Part shown: one piece after another, positions 23,682 to 30,592 of the stretch | Layout of the letters: the number at the start of each line of letters is the position of its first letter | Position numbering within the stretch: position 1 is the stretch's first letter | IMG/VR virus record: IMGVR_UViG_3300042301_003480 | Location: 1-60,622 of that record | DNA: 60,622 nucleotides | Reading direction: 5' to 3' (one strand) | From: a virus | Translations under genes and position numbers: made by a program | The notes under the pieces: model-generated | Told to the model about the DNA's origin: nothing | Database searches by the model: none | The model's input: only the letters and a program-made list of their open reading frames with translations

Positions 23682-24431
23682 ATGCGTCTGGCATATGCAC
23701 CGGCCAACGCCAAGCTCCGCCGTCTCGCGGAGCGCTTGTGCATCAAGGTCTACTCCTTTGACATGCTGTCAGGTGTGACCTGCCCCGCAGCCAAGGACTG
23801 CAAGTCTTGGGCTGAGGAGTATGGACGCGGCAAGCGCAGGATCAGAGACGGCAAGCACACGTTGTTCCGGTGCTTTTCGGCCTCGCAAGAGGCTCAGTAC
23901 ACGGATGTGTACAAGTTCCGTAAGGCCAACATGGATGCGGCCCTGTCGCTTGCGGCAGAGTCACCCATGAAATGTGCCTCGGCCCTGGTTGAGGCTCTGC
24001 CTGACCGGGCAGCGGTGATTCGCATCCATGTGGCTGGGGATTTCAAGATCCTCAACTACTTCGATGCCTGGCTGGAAGTGTGTGAGCGTAGGCCCGACAT
24101 GCGGTTTTACGCCTACACCAAGATGCTTTCGTTCTGGCAGAAGCGGCGGGACATCCTGCCTGCGAACCTGGCCCTGACTGCCAGCAGGGGTGGCCGATTC
24201 GACCATCTGATCGACAGTGAGGGATTCCGTGAGTCGGTAGTGGTCTATAGCGAGGCCAAGGCCAAACGGCTGCGGCTGGCTATCGACCATGACGACCACC
24301 ATGCGTATTCGCTCACGGGTGGTTCATTCGCCCTGCTGATCCATGGGACACAACCCAAGGGCAGCGAGGCAGGCAAGGCCGTTCGGGCCTTGCGTGGGGC
24401 GGGCTCCTACAACCGAAAGGTCAAGGTGTGA
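23682..24431 (+). CDS. GP88-like phage protein
   Basis: 249 aa from the ATG at 23682, with GGAGG 5 nt upstream. It shows the landmarks of the phage gene product 88 family: FDMLSGVTCPAAKDCKSW, FRKANMDA, a RIHVAGDF motif, and FYAYTKM followed by LTASRGGRFD. Biochemical function of the family is not established to my knowledge; conserved Cys/His and Asp suggest an enzyme. Largest protein of the early block. Confidence 0.75.
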   Translation: MRLAYAPANAKLRRLAERLCIKVYSFDMLSGVTCPAAKDCKSWAEEYGRGKRRIRDGKHTLFRCFSASQEAQYTDVYKFRKANMDAALSLAAESPMKCASALVEALPDRAAVIRIHVAGDFKILNYFDAWLEVCERRPDMRFYAYTKMLSFWQKRRDILPANLALTASRGGRFDHLIDSEGFRESVVVYSEAKAKRLRLAIDHDDHHAYSLTGGSFALLIHGTQPKGSEAGKAVRALRGAGSYNRKVKV

Positions 24432-24432
24432 C

Positions 24433-24570
24433 ATGCGACGAATCGTAGATGCTTACTACTCCAACGACCTCAAGTGTTGGGTTCGTCTGGAAAGACAGGC
24501 GGATGGCGAGTGGTGCCATACGTCTGGCTTTTCGTCCCGAGAAGCGGCCATGCGTGGCCAGGAGGTGTGA
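24433..24570 (+). CDS. Small protein (45 aa)
   Basis: Starts MRRIVDAYYSNDLKCWVRLE and ends REAAMRGQEV. It begins 1 base after the GP88-like stop, with AAGG upstream, and is followed one base later by the next start. Unknown. Confidence 0.6.
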   Translation: MRRIVDAYYSNDLKCWVRLERQADGEWCHTSGFSSREAAMRGQEV

Positions 24571-24571
24571 C

Positions 24572-24820
24572 ATGCCGATGAGCCTGACAAGCCGCCTTGT
24601 GCATGCGGCTGACGATCTGCGTGAGCTGCGGGTGGACCTGCACAACCTTGCAATCCGGCTACTGGAAGACGATGCGGGCCTATCCGCAGAGTCGTACTGG
24701 CTGCTGGATCAGGTGTTTCAACGGGTAGGTGGGCTTGCAACCCTCACTGCCCGCAAGCGTGGCGACGGGCGGTTTTATCTCTCCCCTATGGCAAAGGTGA
24801 CACATGCCGGAGCTGACTGA
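24572..24820 (+). CDS. Small helical protein (82 aa)
   Basis: From the ATG at 24572, with GGAGG upstream. Helical N-terminus (LVHAADDLRELRVDLHNLAI) and basic middle (ATLTARKRGDGRFYLS). Unknown; part of the coupled early block. Confidence 0.6.
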   Translation: MPMSLTSRLVHAADDLRELRVDLHNLAIRLLEDDAGLSAESYWLLDQVFQRVGGLATLTARKRGDGRFYLSPMAKVTHAGAD

Positions 24821-25007
24821 CCTGGAGCAGGGCAGGTGCTTTGTCCTGCTCAGTGATGGTGAGACATGGGACACGGTGTTGGACTGCGTGGTGCGGTTCT
24901 CCACCGCAGAGCAAGACGCAGAGCATGAATGGGGTGACCGGATCGAAGGATACCGGGATATCTCCATCGAAGAACTGGTGCGGCATTACCTAGCAACCAA
25001 GGGGTGA
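24804..25007 (+). CDS. Small acidic protein (67 aa)
   Basis: Begins MPELTDLEQGRCFVLLSDGE and contains EHEWGDRIEGYRDISIEELV. It overlaps the previous gene by 17 bases, with AGGTGA before its ATG. Unknown. Confidence 0.6.
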   Translation: MPELTDLEQGRCFVLLSDGETWDTVLDCVVRFSTAEQDAEHEWGDRIEGYRDISIEELVRHYLATKG

Positions 25008-25010
25008 ACC

Positions 25011-25310
25011 ATGGCCTACAACGGCTGGACCAACTACGAAACGTGGTGCGTCAAGCTCCACATGGACAACGACGAATCCTCCCAGCGGTACTGGGACAGG
25101 CAGGCCAAGGAGGCCGTGCGGGATTTTGAAGGGCCGGAGGGGTGCATCGATGTGCTGGTTGACTGGCTGGAGGACTGGCACAAGGAGGACATGCCCAAAG
25201 TGAAGGGTGTGTATGCCGACCTGCTCAATGCGTCTCTGTCGGAGGTGAACTGGCATGAGATTGCCAGGAATCTGGTGGAGGAATACCGGGAGGAGGTGAG
25301 CGATGCCTAG
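25011..25310 (+). CDS. NGWTNYETW-family phage protein
   Basis: 99 aa. The N-terminus YNGWTNYETWCVKLHMDNDE with a following YWDRQAKEA helix is a recurring signature of small phage proteins. Acidic and helical, one copy here. Function unknown. It overlaps the next gene by 8 bases. Confidence 0.75.
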   Translation: MAYNGWTNYETWCVKLHMDNDESSQRYWDRQAKEAVRDFEGPEGCIDVLVDWLEDWHKEDMPKVKGVYADLLNASLSEVNWHEIARNLVEEYREEVSDA

Positions 25311-25557
25311 CCCATACGACGAGCTGTACCGGATCGTCTGGTTTCACCTTCAAGGTGACCGGCCCCGCGTTCGGCTGCGAGATGTGCGTGAGGCTATCGG
25401 CCAAGCCCACTATTCCGACCGGCGGGACGGGGTTGTGGTGACCAATGACAACGCCGGATTGTTCCGCATGTACCGAAACAACGTGTCGCCTGACCCGCAT
25501 CGCCTGATTGCTGCGGCCAAGGCATACGGAAAGGAGGTGGCCAATGCGACTGGCTGA
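25303..25557 (+). CDS. Small basic protein (84 aa)
   Basis: Contains RVRLRDVREAIGQAHYSDRR and a terminal helix. Overlaps genes on both sides by 8 and 14 bases. A winged-helix-like DNA-binding role is possible but not supported by a clear motif. Confidence 0.6.
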   Translation: MPSPYDELYRIVWFHLQGDRPRVRLRDVREAIGQAHYSDRRDGVVVTNDNAGLFRMYRNNVSPDPHRLIAAAKAYGKEVANATG

Positions 25558-25735
25558 ACTGGAGGAGTTCATGTCCCTGGCCGGCGACGAGGAGCATGGG
25601 TGCTACCCCTGCCGACATGGGCATACCGCATGCTCCGACCGCACGGGTGGCCGGTGTTCTGATGAGTTGTGGCAGCGACAGTGCAGCGATGAGTCCGATG
25701 ACGATTACCAACAGCGACTGGAGGACAACCAATGA
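25544..25735 (+). CDS. Small Cys-containing acidic protein (63 aa)
   Basis: From the ATG at 25544 with AAGGAGG upstream. Four Cys (GCYPCRHGHTACSD, GRCSDE), a fifth near the end, and an acidic tail. Possible zinc binding. ATGA overlap with the next gene. Confidence 0.6.
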   Translation: MRLAELEEFMSLAGDEEHGCYPCRHGHTACSDRTGGRCSDELWQRQCSDESDDDYQQRLEDNQ

Positions 25736-25932
25736 GTTACCGACCGATGGTCTATGTGCAGGGCGAATGGGCTGGCAATGGGGTGCGGTTTGCTACCCCG
25801 GAGGAGGCCGAGGCGTCTGCCCGCAACCTCGCGGCCCGGTGGTTTCTGGTGGACGATATCCGGGTGGATGAGTCGGAGGATGAGGTCAACTATGCCTGGG
25901 ATAACGGGCTGAAGGAGGTGGTGCATGCCTGA
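25732..25932 (+). CDS. YRPMVYVQGEWAGN-family small protein
   Basis: 66 aa. SYRPMVYVQGEWAGNGVRFA followed by TPEEAEASARNLAARW and a DES motif matches a small family recurrent in actinobacterial and environmental phages. Function unknown. Overlaps neighbours by 4 and 8 bases. Confidence 0.7.
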   Translation: MSYRPMVYVQGEWAGNGVRFATPEEAEASARNLAARWFLVDDIRVDESEDEVNYAWDNGLKEVVHA

Positions 25933-26260
25933 AGCGAACGGGACTACCTATGACTCTGGCACCAAGCTGGAGATCATTGCCCTGCTAGAGAAGTGCCGGA
26001 TGCACAGGATTCGCATTCGTATCAGGTACGGCGACGAAGACGGCCAGGATTGGGGCGACTCATGCGGCATGGAGGGGTACATCAGCCGCTCCTGCGGGCC
26101 GTGCAAGGTGCCGCTGGTGATTTACAACAGCCGCACCATCGGCGGGCCTGCGATCCTCACGGCCCGGATTGTCCGCATCGAAACAACCAAGGGCAAGCGA
26201 GTTCTGTACACGCACCCTGCCTATCGCCGGAAGGAGACTGCCCATGTGCCCTCAATGTGA
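25925..26260 (+). CDS. Conserved small phage protein (111 aa)
   Basis: Contains RIRIRYGDEDGQDWGD, GYISRSCGPCKVPLVIYNSR and GGPAILTARIVRIETTKGKR; this RYGD...GYI.RS.G..K.PL family recurs in phages and looks beta-rich (OB- or SH3-like). Function unknown. Overlaps the next gene by 17 bases. Confidence 0.7.
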   Translation: MPEANGTTYDSGTKLEIIALLEKCRMHRIRIRIRYGDEDGQDWGDSCGMEGYISRSCGPCKVPLVIYNSRTIGGPAILTARIVRIETTKGKRVLYTHPAYRRKETAHVPSM

Positions 26261-26375
26261 CTGCTGCGAGGTGGCCTGGGCTGCCCCGCTTGGTTCTCTG
26301 TGGCATGCCTGCTGTAGGGCATGTGGATGGGTGTATACTATCGACGCGGAGGAGTTGGTCGATGACATCAGGTGA
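26244..26375 (+). CDS. Zinc-ribbon micro-protein (43 aa)
   Basis: From the ATG at 26244, preceded by AAGGAG. MCPQCDCCE and HACCRACGW provide two CxxC knuckles 20 residues apart, a compact zinc ribbon. Probably binds nucleic acid or protein. Too short for many gene finders but supported by overlap on both sides. Confidence 0.6.
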   Translation: MCPQCDCCEVAWAAPLGSLWHACCRACGWVYTIDAEELVDDIR

Positions 26376-26670
26376 CCTCGCCAAGATGGCCCGAGCCGCA
26401 GCCGTCATTGAGTTAGTGCTGGGCCGTGACTTTGTGTGCTATACCCGGTCGGAGTTCGATGGTGAGTATGGCAAGGGTGCCTTGCTCATCTTGCAACACT
26501 ACCGGGGTGATCCGCTCTGGCCGTATGTGAACTACGACGGCCAGCAGTATGAGAAGATCGAACAGTTGGCCGATGCGTTGTCGGCTGCTGGCTTCTGGGT
26601 GGAGGACTGCACCGGGTGGTACTCCGGTGTGTATGAGAAGGAGGCGGTGAATGAAACATCAGTATGTTGA
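26362..26670 (+). CDS. Small acidic protein (102 aa)
   Basis: From the ATG at 26362 with GGAGGAG upstream. VIELVLGRDFVCYTRSEFD, then a Tyr-rich central part and CTGWYSGVYEKEA. Unknown. Overlaps the next gene by 20 bases. Confidence 0.6.
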   Translation: MTSGDLAKMARAAAVIELVLGRDFVCYTRSEFDGEYGKGALLILQHYRGDPLWPYVNYDGQQYEKIEQLADALSAAGFWVEDCTGWYSGVYEKEAVNETSVC

Positions 26671-27049
26671 CGCAACTACCAACCGCTACCGCGAGTGGCT
26701 GGCACAACGAGCGAAAGATAACTACGCGGAATTGCCAAGGCTGGACGAGATTGAGCGGTGGCTTGGCGAGGATGAGGAGTATCGCGATCCCCTGCGTGCG
26801 TTGTCGCAGTTGTGCGTTGGGCTACGCGAGGCGGAGCGGCCGGGCATGATTCAGTGGATCGCCTGCGAACTGATCAGCGAACTGGAGAGCGAGCGTGCGT
26901 TTGGCCGCAAGGCCGAGTCGTTCTTTTCCGCCATGATCAGTCGATGCGGGGTCGAAGACTTTGACGTTGTCATGTTCGACAAGTCGCACCGCAAGTGCGG
27001 CACGTTGCATGACCACCACACCCAGGAGACTGCCGATGCCACAGATTGA
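26651..27049 (+). CDS. Hypothetical helical protein (132 aa)
   Basis: Contains RLDEIERWLGEDEEYRDPLR, LREAERPGMIQWIACELISE and a His/Asp-rich C-terminus (LHDHHTQE). No recognised domain. Coupled to the next gene by a 14-base overlap. Confidence 0.6.
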   Translation: MKHQYVDATTNRYREWLAQRAKDNYAELPRLDEIERWLGEDEEYRDPLRALSQLCVGLREAERPGMIQWIACELISELESERAFGRKAESFFSAMISRCGVEDFDVVMFDKSHRKCGTLHDHHTQETADATD

Positions 27050-27224
27050 CTGGACTGCTGACGAGGCCGAGGAGGTGCGGCAACTGATGCTGGACCGCTT
27101 GGATCGCATGAAGGAACAGTCTGAAAAGGCCACGGATCCGCAAGACATCAGCCAGTGGACCTACTTCATCCATGAACTGCGGGGTATCCTCGCCAAACTG
27201 GAGGCTGCATATGCCAACCATTGA
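27036..27224 (+). CDS. Small acidic helical protein (62 aa)
   Basis: From the ATG at 27036. A mainly helical peptide (DEAEEVRQLMLDRLDRMKEQ) with a terminal LRGILAKLEAAY. Similar in design to the next gene, possibly paralogous. Unknown. Confidence 0.55.
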   Translation: MPQIDWTADEAEEVRQLMLDRLDRMKEQSEKATDPQDISQWTYFIHELRGILAKLEAAYANH

Positions 27225-27387
27225 ACTGACCGACGAGCAGGCCGAGGAGTTGCGTGACCTTCTGGCGTCTGAGATTCAGTACGTTGCTGACGTTTACGCA
27301 GACGACGAGGCCAACCCTGACGCAGTGCAAGAGCAGCACCGTGCGTCTGTCCTGTCCGACATCCTGGAACTACTGGAGGTTGCGTGA
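27211..27387 (+). CDS. Small acidic helical protein (58 aa)
   Basis: From the ATG at 27211. IELTDEQAEELRDLLASEIQ and SVLSDILELLEVA; it resembles the preceding protein in the TxDEAEE/TDEQAEE opening, so the pair may be tandem duplicates. Its stop overlaps the methyltransferase start (TGATG). Confidence 0.55.
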   Translation: MPTIELTDEQAEELRDLLASEIQYVADVYADDEANPDAVQEQHRASVLSDILELLEVA

Positions 27388-28076
27388 TGCGTGTGCTGGA
27401 CCTGTACTGTGGAGCCGGGATGGCGGCAGATGGGTACTACGATGCCGGCTTCGATGTGGTGGGGTGGGATGTGAGGTTCCAGCCCAGTTACCCCTTTCAG
27501 TTCCATCGGGGCAGCGCCTTGGATGCGTTAGAGGATCGGCAGTATCTGCGTGAGTTCGACCTGATCCACGCATCGCCGCCATGCCAAGCCCACACTAGGG
27601 CCAAGCACCTGCGGGAAGCGCAGGGTGGCAAGTGCAAGTACGACGATCTGCTCACCCCCACCCTAGAGCTGCTGCGTGACTGCGGCGTGCCGTGGGTTGT
27701 GGAGAATGTGGTCGGCGCACCTGGGATGGAGGGTGCGGTGATCGAATGCGGCTCGGCCTATGGGCTGCGGGTCCGCAGGCATCGCCTGTTCCTGGCGTCC
27801 TTCCCCTTGGTTGGATCAGGCTGCAAGCACAAGGAGCAGGGCAAACCCGTGGGCGTGTACCACACCATGGGCGACACATGCAAAGGGGTGTGCAGTAAGA
27901 CCGGCAAGTTGGTGATCGGCGGGTCCACTGCCAAGACGGTGGAGGAGGGACGCGCAGCGATGGGCGTGACCCGGGCAATGACTTGGAACGAACTGAAGGA
28001 AGGCTTCCCGCCTGCGTACACTCGCCACGTTGGCGAGCAGGCGATGGCCTATCTGTTGCAGAAGGAGGTGGCGTGA
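27387..28076 (+). CDS. C5-cytosine DNA methyltransferase
   Basis: 229 aa from the ATG at 27387. Motif I VLDLYCGAGMAADGYYDAGF (SAM binding), motif IV SPPCQ with catalytic Cys66, and motif VI VENV (106-108) are in order; the C-terminal YTRHVGEQAMAYLL resembles motif X. It is short for the family, with little room for a separate target-recognition domain. No restriction enzyme neighbour, so an orphan enzyme probably protecting phage DNA or altering regulation. Confidence 0.9.
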   Translation: MRVLDLYCGAGMAADGYYDAGFDVVGWDVRFQPSYPFQFHRGSALDALEDRQYLREFDLIHASPPCQAHTRAKHLREAQGGKCKYDDLLTPTLELLRDCGVPWVVENVVGAPGMEGAVIECGSAYGLRVRRHRLFLASFPLVGSGCKHKEQGKPVGVYHTMGDTCKGVCSKTGKLVIGGSTAKTVEEGRAAMGVTRAMTWNELKEGFPPAYTRHVGEQAMAYLLQKEVA

Positions 28077-28315
28077 TGCCATTCCCAGATTCGGAATACC
28101 CCAGCATCCTGCGGGGGAGAGACAAGAGAGAGAGCCAGCGGCTGATGGCGGCGGCGCCGGACATGCTGGCCGCCCTAAAGATGTGGATGGAACTAGAGAC
28201 TACGTGCGATGGTCGCCGCCCTTGTTATTGCGACGATCCAGAAGTAGCGCAGCACGGCAAGTGCTATGCATGCGTGGCCGATGCAGCCATTTCCAAAGCA
28301 GAAGGGAGGGAGTGA
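28076..28315 (+). CDS. Small protein with AAAPDMLAALK motif
   Basis: 79 aa. RLMAAAPDMLAALKMWMELE followed by four Cys near the C-terminus (RPCYCDD, GKCYACVAD). The AAPDMLAAL motif is widespread in small phage proteins, and the neighbour has AAAPEMLAALR, so they share a module. Its last base is the first of the next ATG. Confidence 0.65.
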   Translation: MPFPDSEYPSILRGRDKRESQRLMAAAPDMLAALKMWMELETTCDGRRPCYCDDPEVAQHGKCYACVADAAISKAEGRE

Positions 28316-28620
28316 TGAGTCATACACCTGGACCGTGGACCGTGGAGTGGAGCGACGAGGAGGGAAACGATGGCGTGACCATCGAAGCGCCGGATGGTCC
28401 CGTTGCTTTCCGGGTGCTGGAGGTGGATGCCCGCCTCATCGCCGCAGCACCGGAGATGCTCGCTGCGCTGCGTGAGGTTGCGGATGGTTGCGCACGGCGA
28501 CTGCGGAAAGGCAAGGATCAAGGCGACCTGGACACGCTGCGGCTGTGCCGCACGGCCATCGAACAGGCGGAGGGAGTAACCACGGAGGGAACCAATGGCA
28601 AGAAGCGATCACTGGACTGA
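28315..28620 (+). CDS. HTPGPW / AAAPEMLAAL family protein
   Basis: 101 aa. SHTPGPWTVEWSDEEG at the N-terminus and DARLIAAAPEMLAALREVAD in the middle are the two hallmarks of a very common small phage family; the C-terminus is basic. Function unknown. Overlaps the next gene by 26 bases. Confidence 0.8.
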   Translation: MSHTPGPWTVEWSDEEGNDGVTIEAPDGPVAFRVLEVDARLIAAAPEMLAALREVADGCARRLRKGKDQGDLDTLRLCRTAIEQAEGVTTEGTNGKKRSLD

Positions 28621-28732
28621 TGACCTAGTTGACCGTGCCATCCGCCTGCTTGTGCTGGCGGAGGCTGCTGTGAAGGACGTTTCGCCGGATCTTTACCAGG
28701 AGATCCGGCGTTTTCTTTTGGAGGACGCATGA
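28595..28732 (+). CDS. Small protein (45 aa) with terminator inside its gene
   Basis: Starts MARSDHWTDDLVDRAIRLLV and ends RRFLLEDA, with GGAGGG upstream. Helical. The 3' third of the gene encodes the strong hairpin at 28683-28719 and its stop overlaps the next ATG. Unknown. Confidence 0.6.
   Translation: MARSDHWTDDLVDRAIRLLVLAEAAVKDVSPDLYQEIRRFLLEDA
28683..28719 (+). terminator. Intrinsic terminator inside a coding region
   Basis: CGCCGGATCT (28683-28692) and AGATCCGGCG (28701-28710) form a perfect 10-bp stem with an 8-base loop, followed directly by TTTTCTTTT. It lies wholly inside the 28595-28732 gene and just before the next ribosome-binding site, so active translation could prevent hairpin formation. 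Confidence 0.8.
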
Positions 28733-28911
28733 TCACAGTGACTTTGACTCTCACGCAACTCGCCTATCTGCGGGCTGCGGTGGAGCGGGACATGGAGGAT
28801 GCCCGAGACATCGTCATGTTCGGGGAGGATGAGTACGCCGAGGCTGCGTATGCCGCGGCGTTGGATATACTGCGGAAGCTGCCGACTGAGGCAGAGGCAA
28901 TCCCGTTTTGA
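28729..28911 (+). CDS. Small acidic helical protein (60 aa)
   Basis: Starts MITVTLTLTQLAYLRAAVER and contains DARDIVMFGEDEYAEAAYAA. TTGGAGG precedes the ATG. Unknown. Confidence 0.6.
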   Translation: MITVTLTLTQLAYLRAAVERDMEDARDIVMFGEDEYAEAAYAAALDILRKLPTEAEAIPF

Positions 28912-28921
28912 GGAGGGAGTG

Positions 28922-29140
28922 ATGCGTAGCAAGACACGCCAGACTAAGCGCGAGCATGCCCTGGAGGTCTGCGAGCAGCACCTTCAGATCCAACTGGAGC
29001 GGCTGCGGCTAGAGCTTGGGGCCGTGCGTGATGCCACTTGGCGTCTGGGCGTTTGCCCCGAGCATCGCATCTGGCCGCAGGCGATTGAGGAGTTTATCGA
29101 CACGGGGGTCATGCCCTATGGCCCCGACCAAAGGAGGTGA
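28922..29140 (+). CDS. Small basic helical protein (72 aa)
   Basis: From the ATG at 28922 with GGAGGG upstream. Basic N-terminus RSKTRQTKREHALEV and a long helix (EQHLQIQLERLRLELGAVRD). It may bind nucleic acid; unknown. Confidence 0.6.
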   Translation: MRSKTRQTKREHALEVCEQHLQIQLERLRLELGAVRDATWRLGVCPEHRIWPQAIEEFIDTGVMPYGPDQRR

Positions 29141-29143
29141 GTG

Positions 29144-29416
29144 ATGGCTGACTTCTGGAATCAAGGCCCCGAGATCGACGGCATACCCGGCAAGGTTGGC
29201 GACATGGTGTTCTGGGTCGGCAACTCCCGGGTGCCGTGGTGGATTGCGGAGTGGCAGCCGCAGAATGGCAAGGTGTTCGCCATCATCAACGCCCTCGGTG
29301 ACGTTGGCACTGCACCGGCGGGGGAACTGAGCCGGAACTTCCGCGATGCACACGCTGGGCCAGTGTCAAGTTTTCTTGCAGAACAACATGACACACCACA
29401 TAGAGGAGGTGAGTGA
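29144..29416 (+). CDS. Small phage protein (90 aa)
   Basis: Start at the ATG 29144 after GGAGGTGAGTG. Contains GKVGDMVFWVGNSRVPWWIA and VFAIINALGDVG, beta-rich. The leader and first codons (GGAGGTGAGTGATGGCTGAC) are identical to those of the next gene, although the proteins are otherwise unrelated. Unknown. Confidence 0.6.
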   Translation: MADFWNQGPEIDGIPGKVGDMVFWVGNSRVPWWIAEWQPQNGKVFAIINALGDVGTAPAGELSRNFRDAHAGPVSSFLAEQHDTPHRGGE

Positions 29417-29652
29417 TGGCTGACGCCTGGAACGTATACGGCGGCCTGCGGGAGTGGGAGCGCGACCCACTGTACGCTGAAGCCCGCGCGCGGGTGCTGC
29501 GGTCGCCCCGGCTTCGGACGCACATGGCCATCATCCTGTCGGATGGATATGCAACCGACGAGGATCACCTGCGTTGGGTGATCCGCGGGAAGGTGAGTGG
29601 GATTGTGGCGTGGGCCGATCAGATCAGGAGGGATAGCGATGCTGACGGGTGA
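29416..29652 (+). CDS. Small phage protein (78 aa)
   Basis: ATG at 29416 overlaps the previous stop (TGATG). Starts MADAWNVYGGLREWERDPLY, with an Arg-rich centre and HLRWVIRGKVSGIVAWADQI. Shares its leader with the gene at 29144. Unknown. Confidence 0.6.
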   Translation: MADAWNVYGGLREWERDPLYAEARARVLRSPRLRTHMAIILSDGYATDEDHLRWVIRGKVSGIVAWADQIRRDSDADG

Positions 29653-29860
29653 CAAGACGATTGCGAAGCGTGGGCTGCGGGCATGCCAGCAGTTCGCGTC
29701 TGCCACCGGGCGGGATATCGATGAGGATCAGGGCGTGATCATGCAGGACTTGGTGGTGAGCGTCCTGCATCTGTGTGACCAGGAGGGGTGCGACCCTGCT
29801 GCGTTTGTGCATAAGGCGTTGAAGAAGTTCTACGACACCTTGGTTGAGGAGACAGACTGA
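29639..29860 (+). CDS. Small helical protein (73 aa)
   Basis: From the ATG at 29639 (AGGAGGG upstream). Helical: RGLRACQQFASATGRDIDED, then VSVLHLCDQEGCDP and an acidic end. Its last base is the first of the next ATG (TGATG). Unknown. Confidence 0.6.
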   Translation: MLTGDKTIAKRGLRACQQFASATGRDIDEDQGVIMQDLVVSVLHLCDQEGCDPAAFVHKALKKFYDTLVEETD

Positions 29861-30066
29861 TGGCGTTCGGCAAGCACCGGAAGATTTGCTTTGACTACGA
29901 GCCCGGCCACAAGTACCCGTACGTTTGCTCTGCGTGGTGCGAGGTGGGAGGCATGAACATCGGGGATCGGTTCACCGAAGAGGTGGCCGATGTCCTCATT
30001 GAGGCATTCCGTGAGGACGGGATTGTGGTGGAAGTGGACGAGGCTGCGAATACACAGGAGGGATAG
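29860..30066 (+). CDS. Small protein (68 aa)
   Basis: Contains KHRKICFDYEPGHKYPYVCS and EEVADVLIEAFREDGIVVEV. Three Cys. Unknown. Confidence 0.55.
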   Translation: MAFGKHRKICFDYEPGHKYPYVCSAWCEVGGMNIGDRFTEEVADVLIEAFREDGIVVEVDEAANTQEG

Positions 30067-30069
30067 TTG

Positions 30070-30432
30070 ATGGATGACCTAGATGTTGTGCAATGGTTCT
30101 TCGATCTGGACCGTGTCGGTACGTGTTTCAACTGGCCGGTCAGTGTGCCGTCGCTGGTGACTGGCAAGCGTGCGATTGATGCGGCCGTCGCATCCAGGGC
30201 TTCGGCTGATGAGGTGATGGAGGCATACAAGAAGCTCGCCAGTGCGGTTGGCCCCACGGTGATGACCTCGCTGCTGCAAAGCGACGACGCCTTCCCCGAG
30301 GTCAATCATTCCGGCAAGCCAACCCCGCCGGCCGATGGCAGGGTGACGTTGTATGTCGATCCCAATGGTAAGCGGGTGTTGGCCGAGGTTGTGTTGACCT
30401 ACGGTGTGCCATCCAAGTTCAGTGTTGCATAA
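30070..30432 (+). CDS. Hypothetical protein (120 aa)
   Basis: From the ATG at 30070. DDLDVVQWFFDLDRVG, a helical VASRASADEVMEAYKKLASA and a beta C-terminal segment (RVTLYVDPNGKRVLAEVVLT). Not recognised. Confidence 0.6.
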   Translation: MDDLDVVQWFFDLDRVGTCFNWPVSVPSLVTGKRAIDAAVASRASADEVMEAYKKLASAVGPTVMTSLLQSDDAFPEVNHSGKPTPPADGRVTLYVDPNGKRVLAEVVLTYGVPSKFSVA

Positions 30433-30443
30433 GGAGATACCCC

Positions 30444-30518
30444 ATGGGCACGGATGCCCCGGTGATTCTGGAACTGGTGATCGTTGTCCTTCGTATCCTT
30501 GTGGAGATCATTCGATGA
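30444..30518 (+). CDS. Membrane micropeptide A (24 aa)
   Basis: Starts MGTDAPVILELVIVVLRILV and ends EIIR; one hydrophobic helix. AAGGAGATACCCC precedes the ATG at good spacing, and the stop overlaps micropeptide B (ATGA). Confidence 0.55.
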   Translation: MGTDAPVILELVIVVLRILVEIIR

Positions 30519-30589
30519 GCGAAGTTGCTGACTTCATGGTGGCAGTAGTTGTTATCGGTGGCATTTTGTTCTGGTCTTCCTACAGGTGA
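30515..30589 (+). CDS. Membrane micropeptide B (24 aa)
   Basis: MSEVADFMVAVVVIGGILFW followed by SSYR; a single transmembrane helix. It is coupled to micropeptide A and followed 3 bases later by the serine recombinase. Tandem tiny membrane peptides could form a holin/anti-holin-like or exclusion pair. Confidence 0.55.
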   Translation: MSEVADFMVAVVVIGGILFWSSYR

Positions 30590-30592
30590 CTC

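Noticed and set aside
23598-23778. Plus-strand frame starting at ATGAATAAG before the GP88-like gene
   Set aside because: It overlaps the well-supported GP88-like start in another frame and has Ser/Arg/Cys shadow composition.
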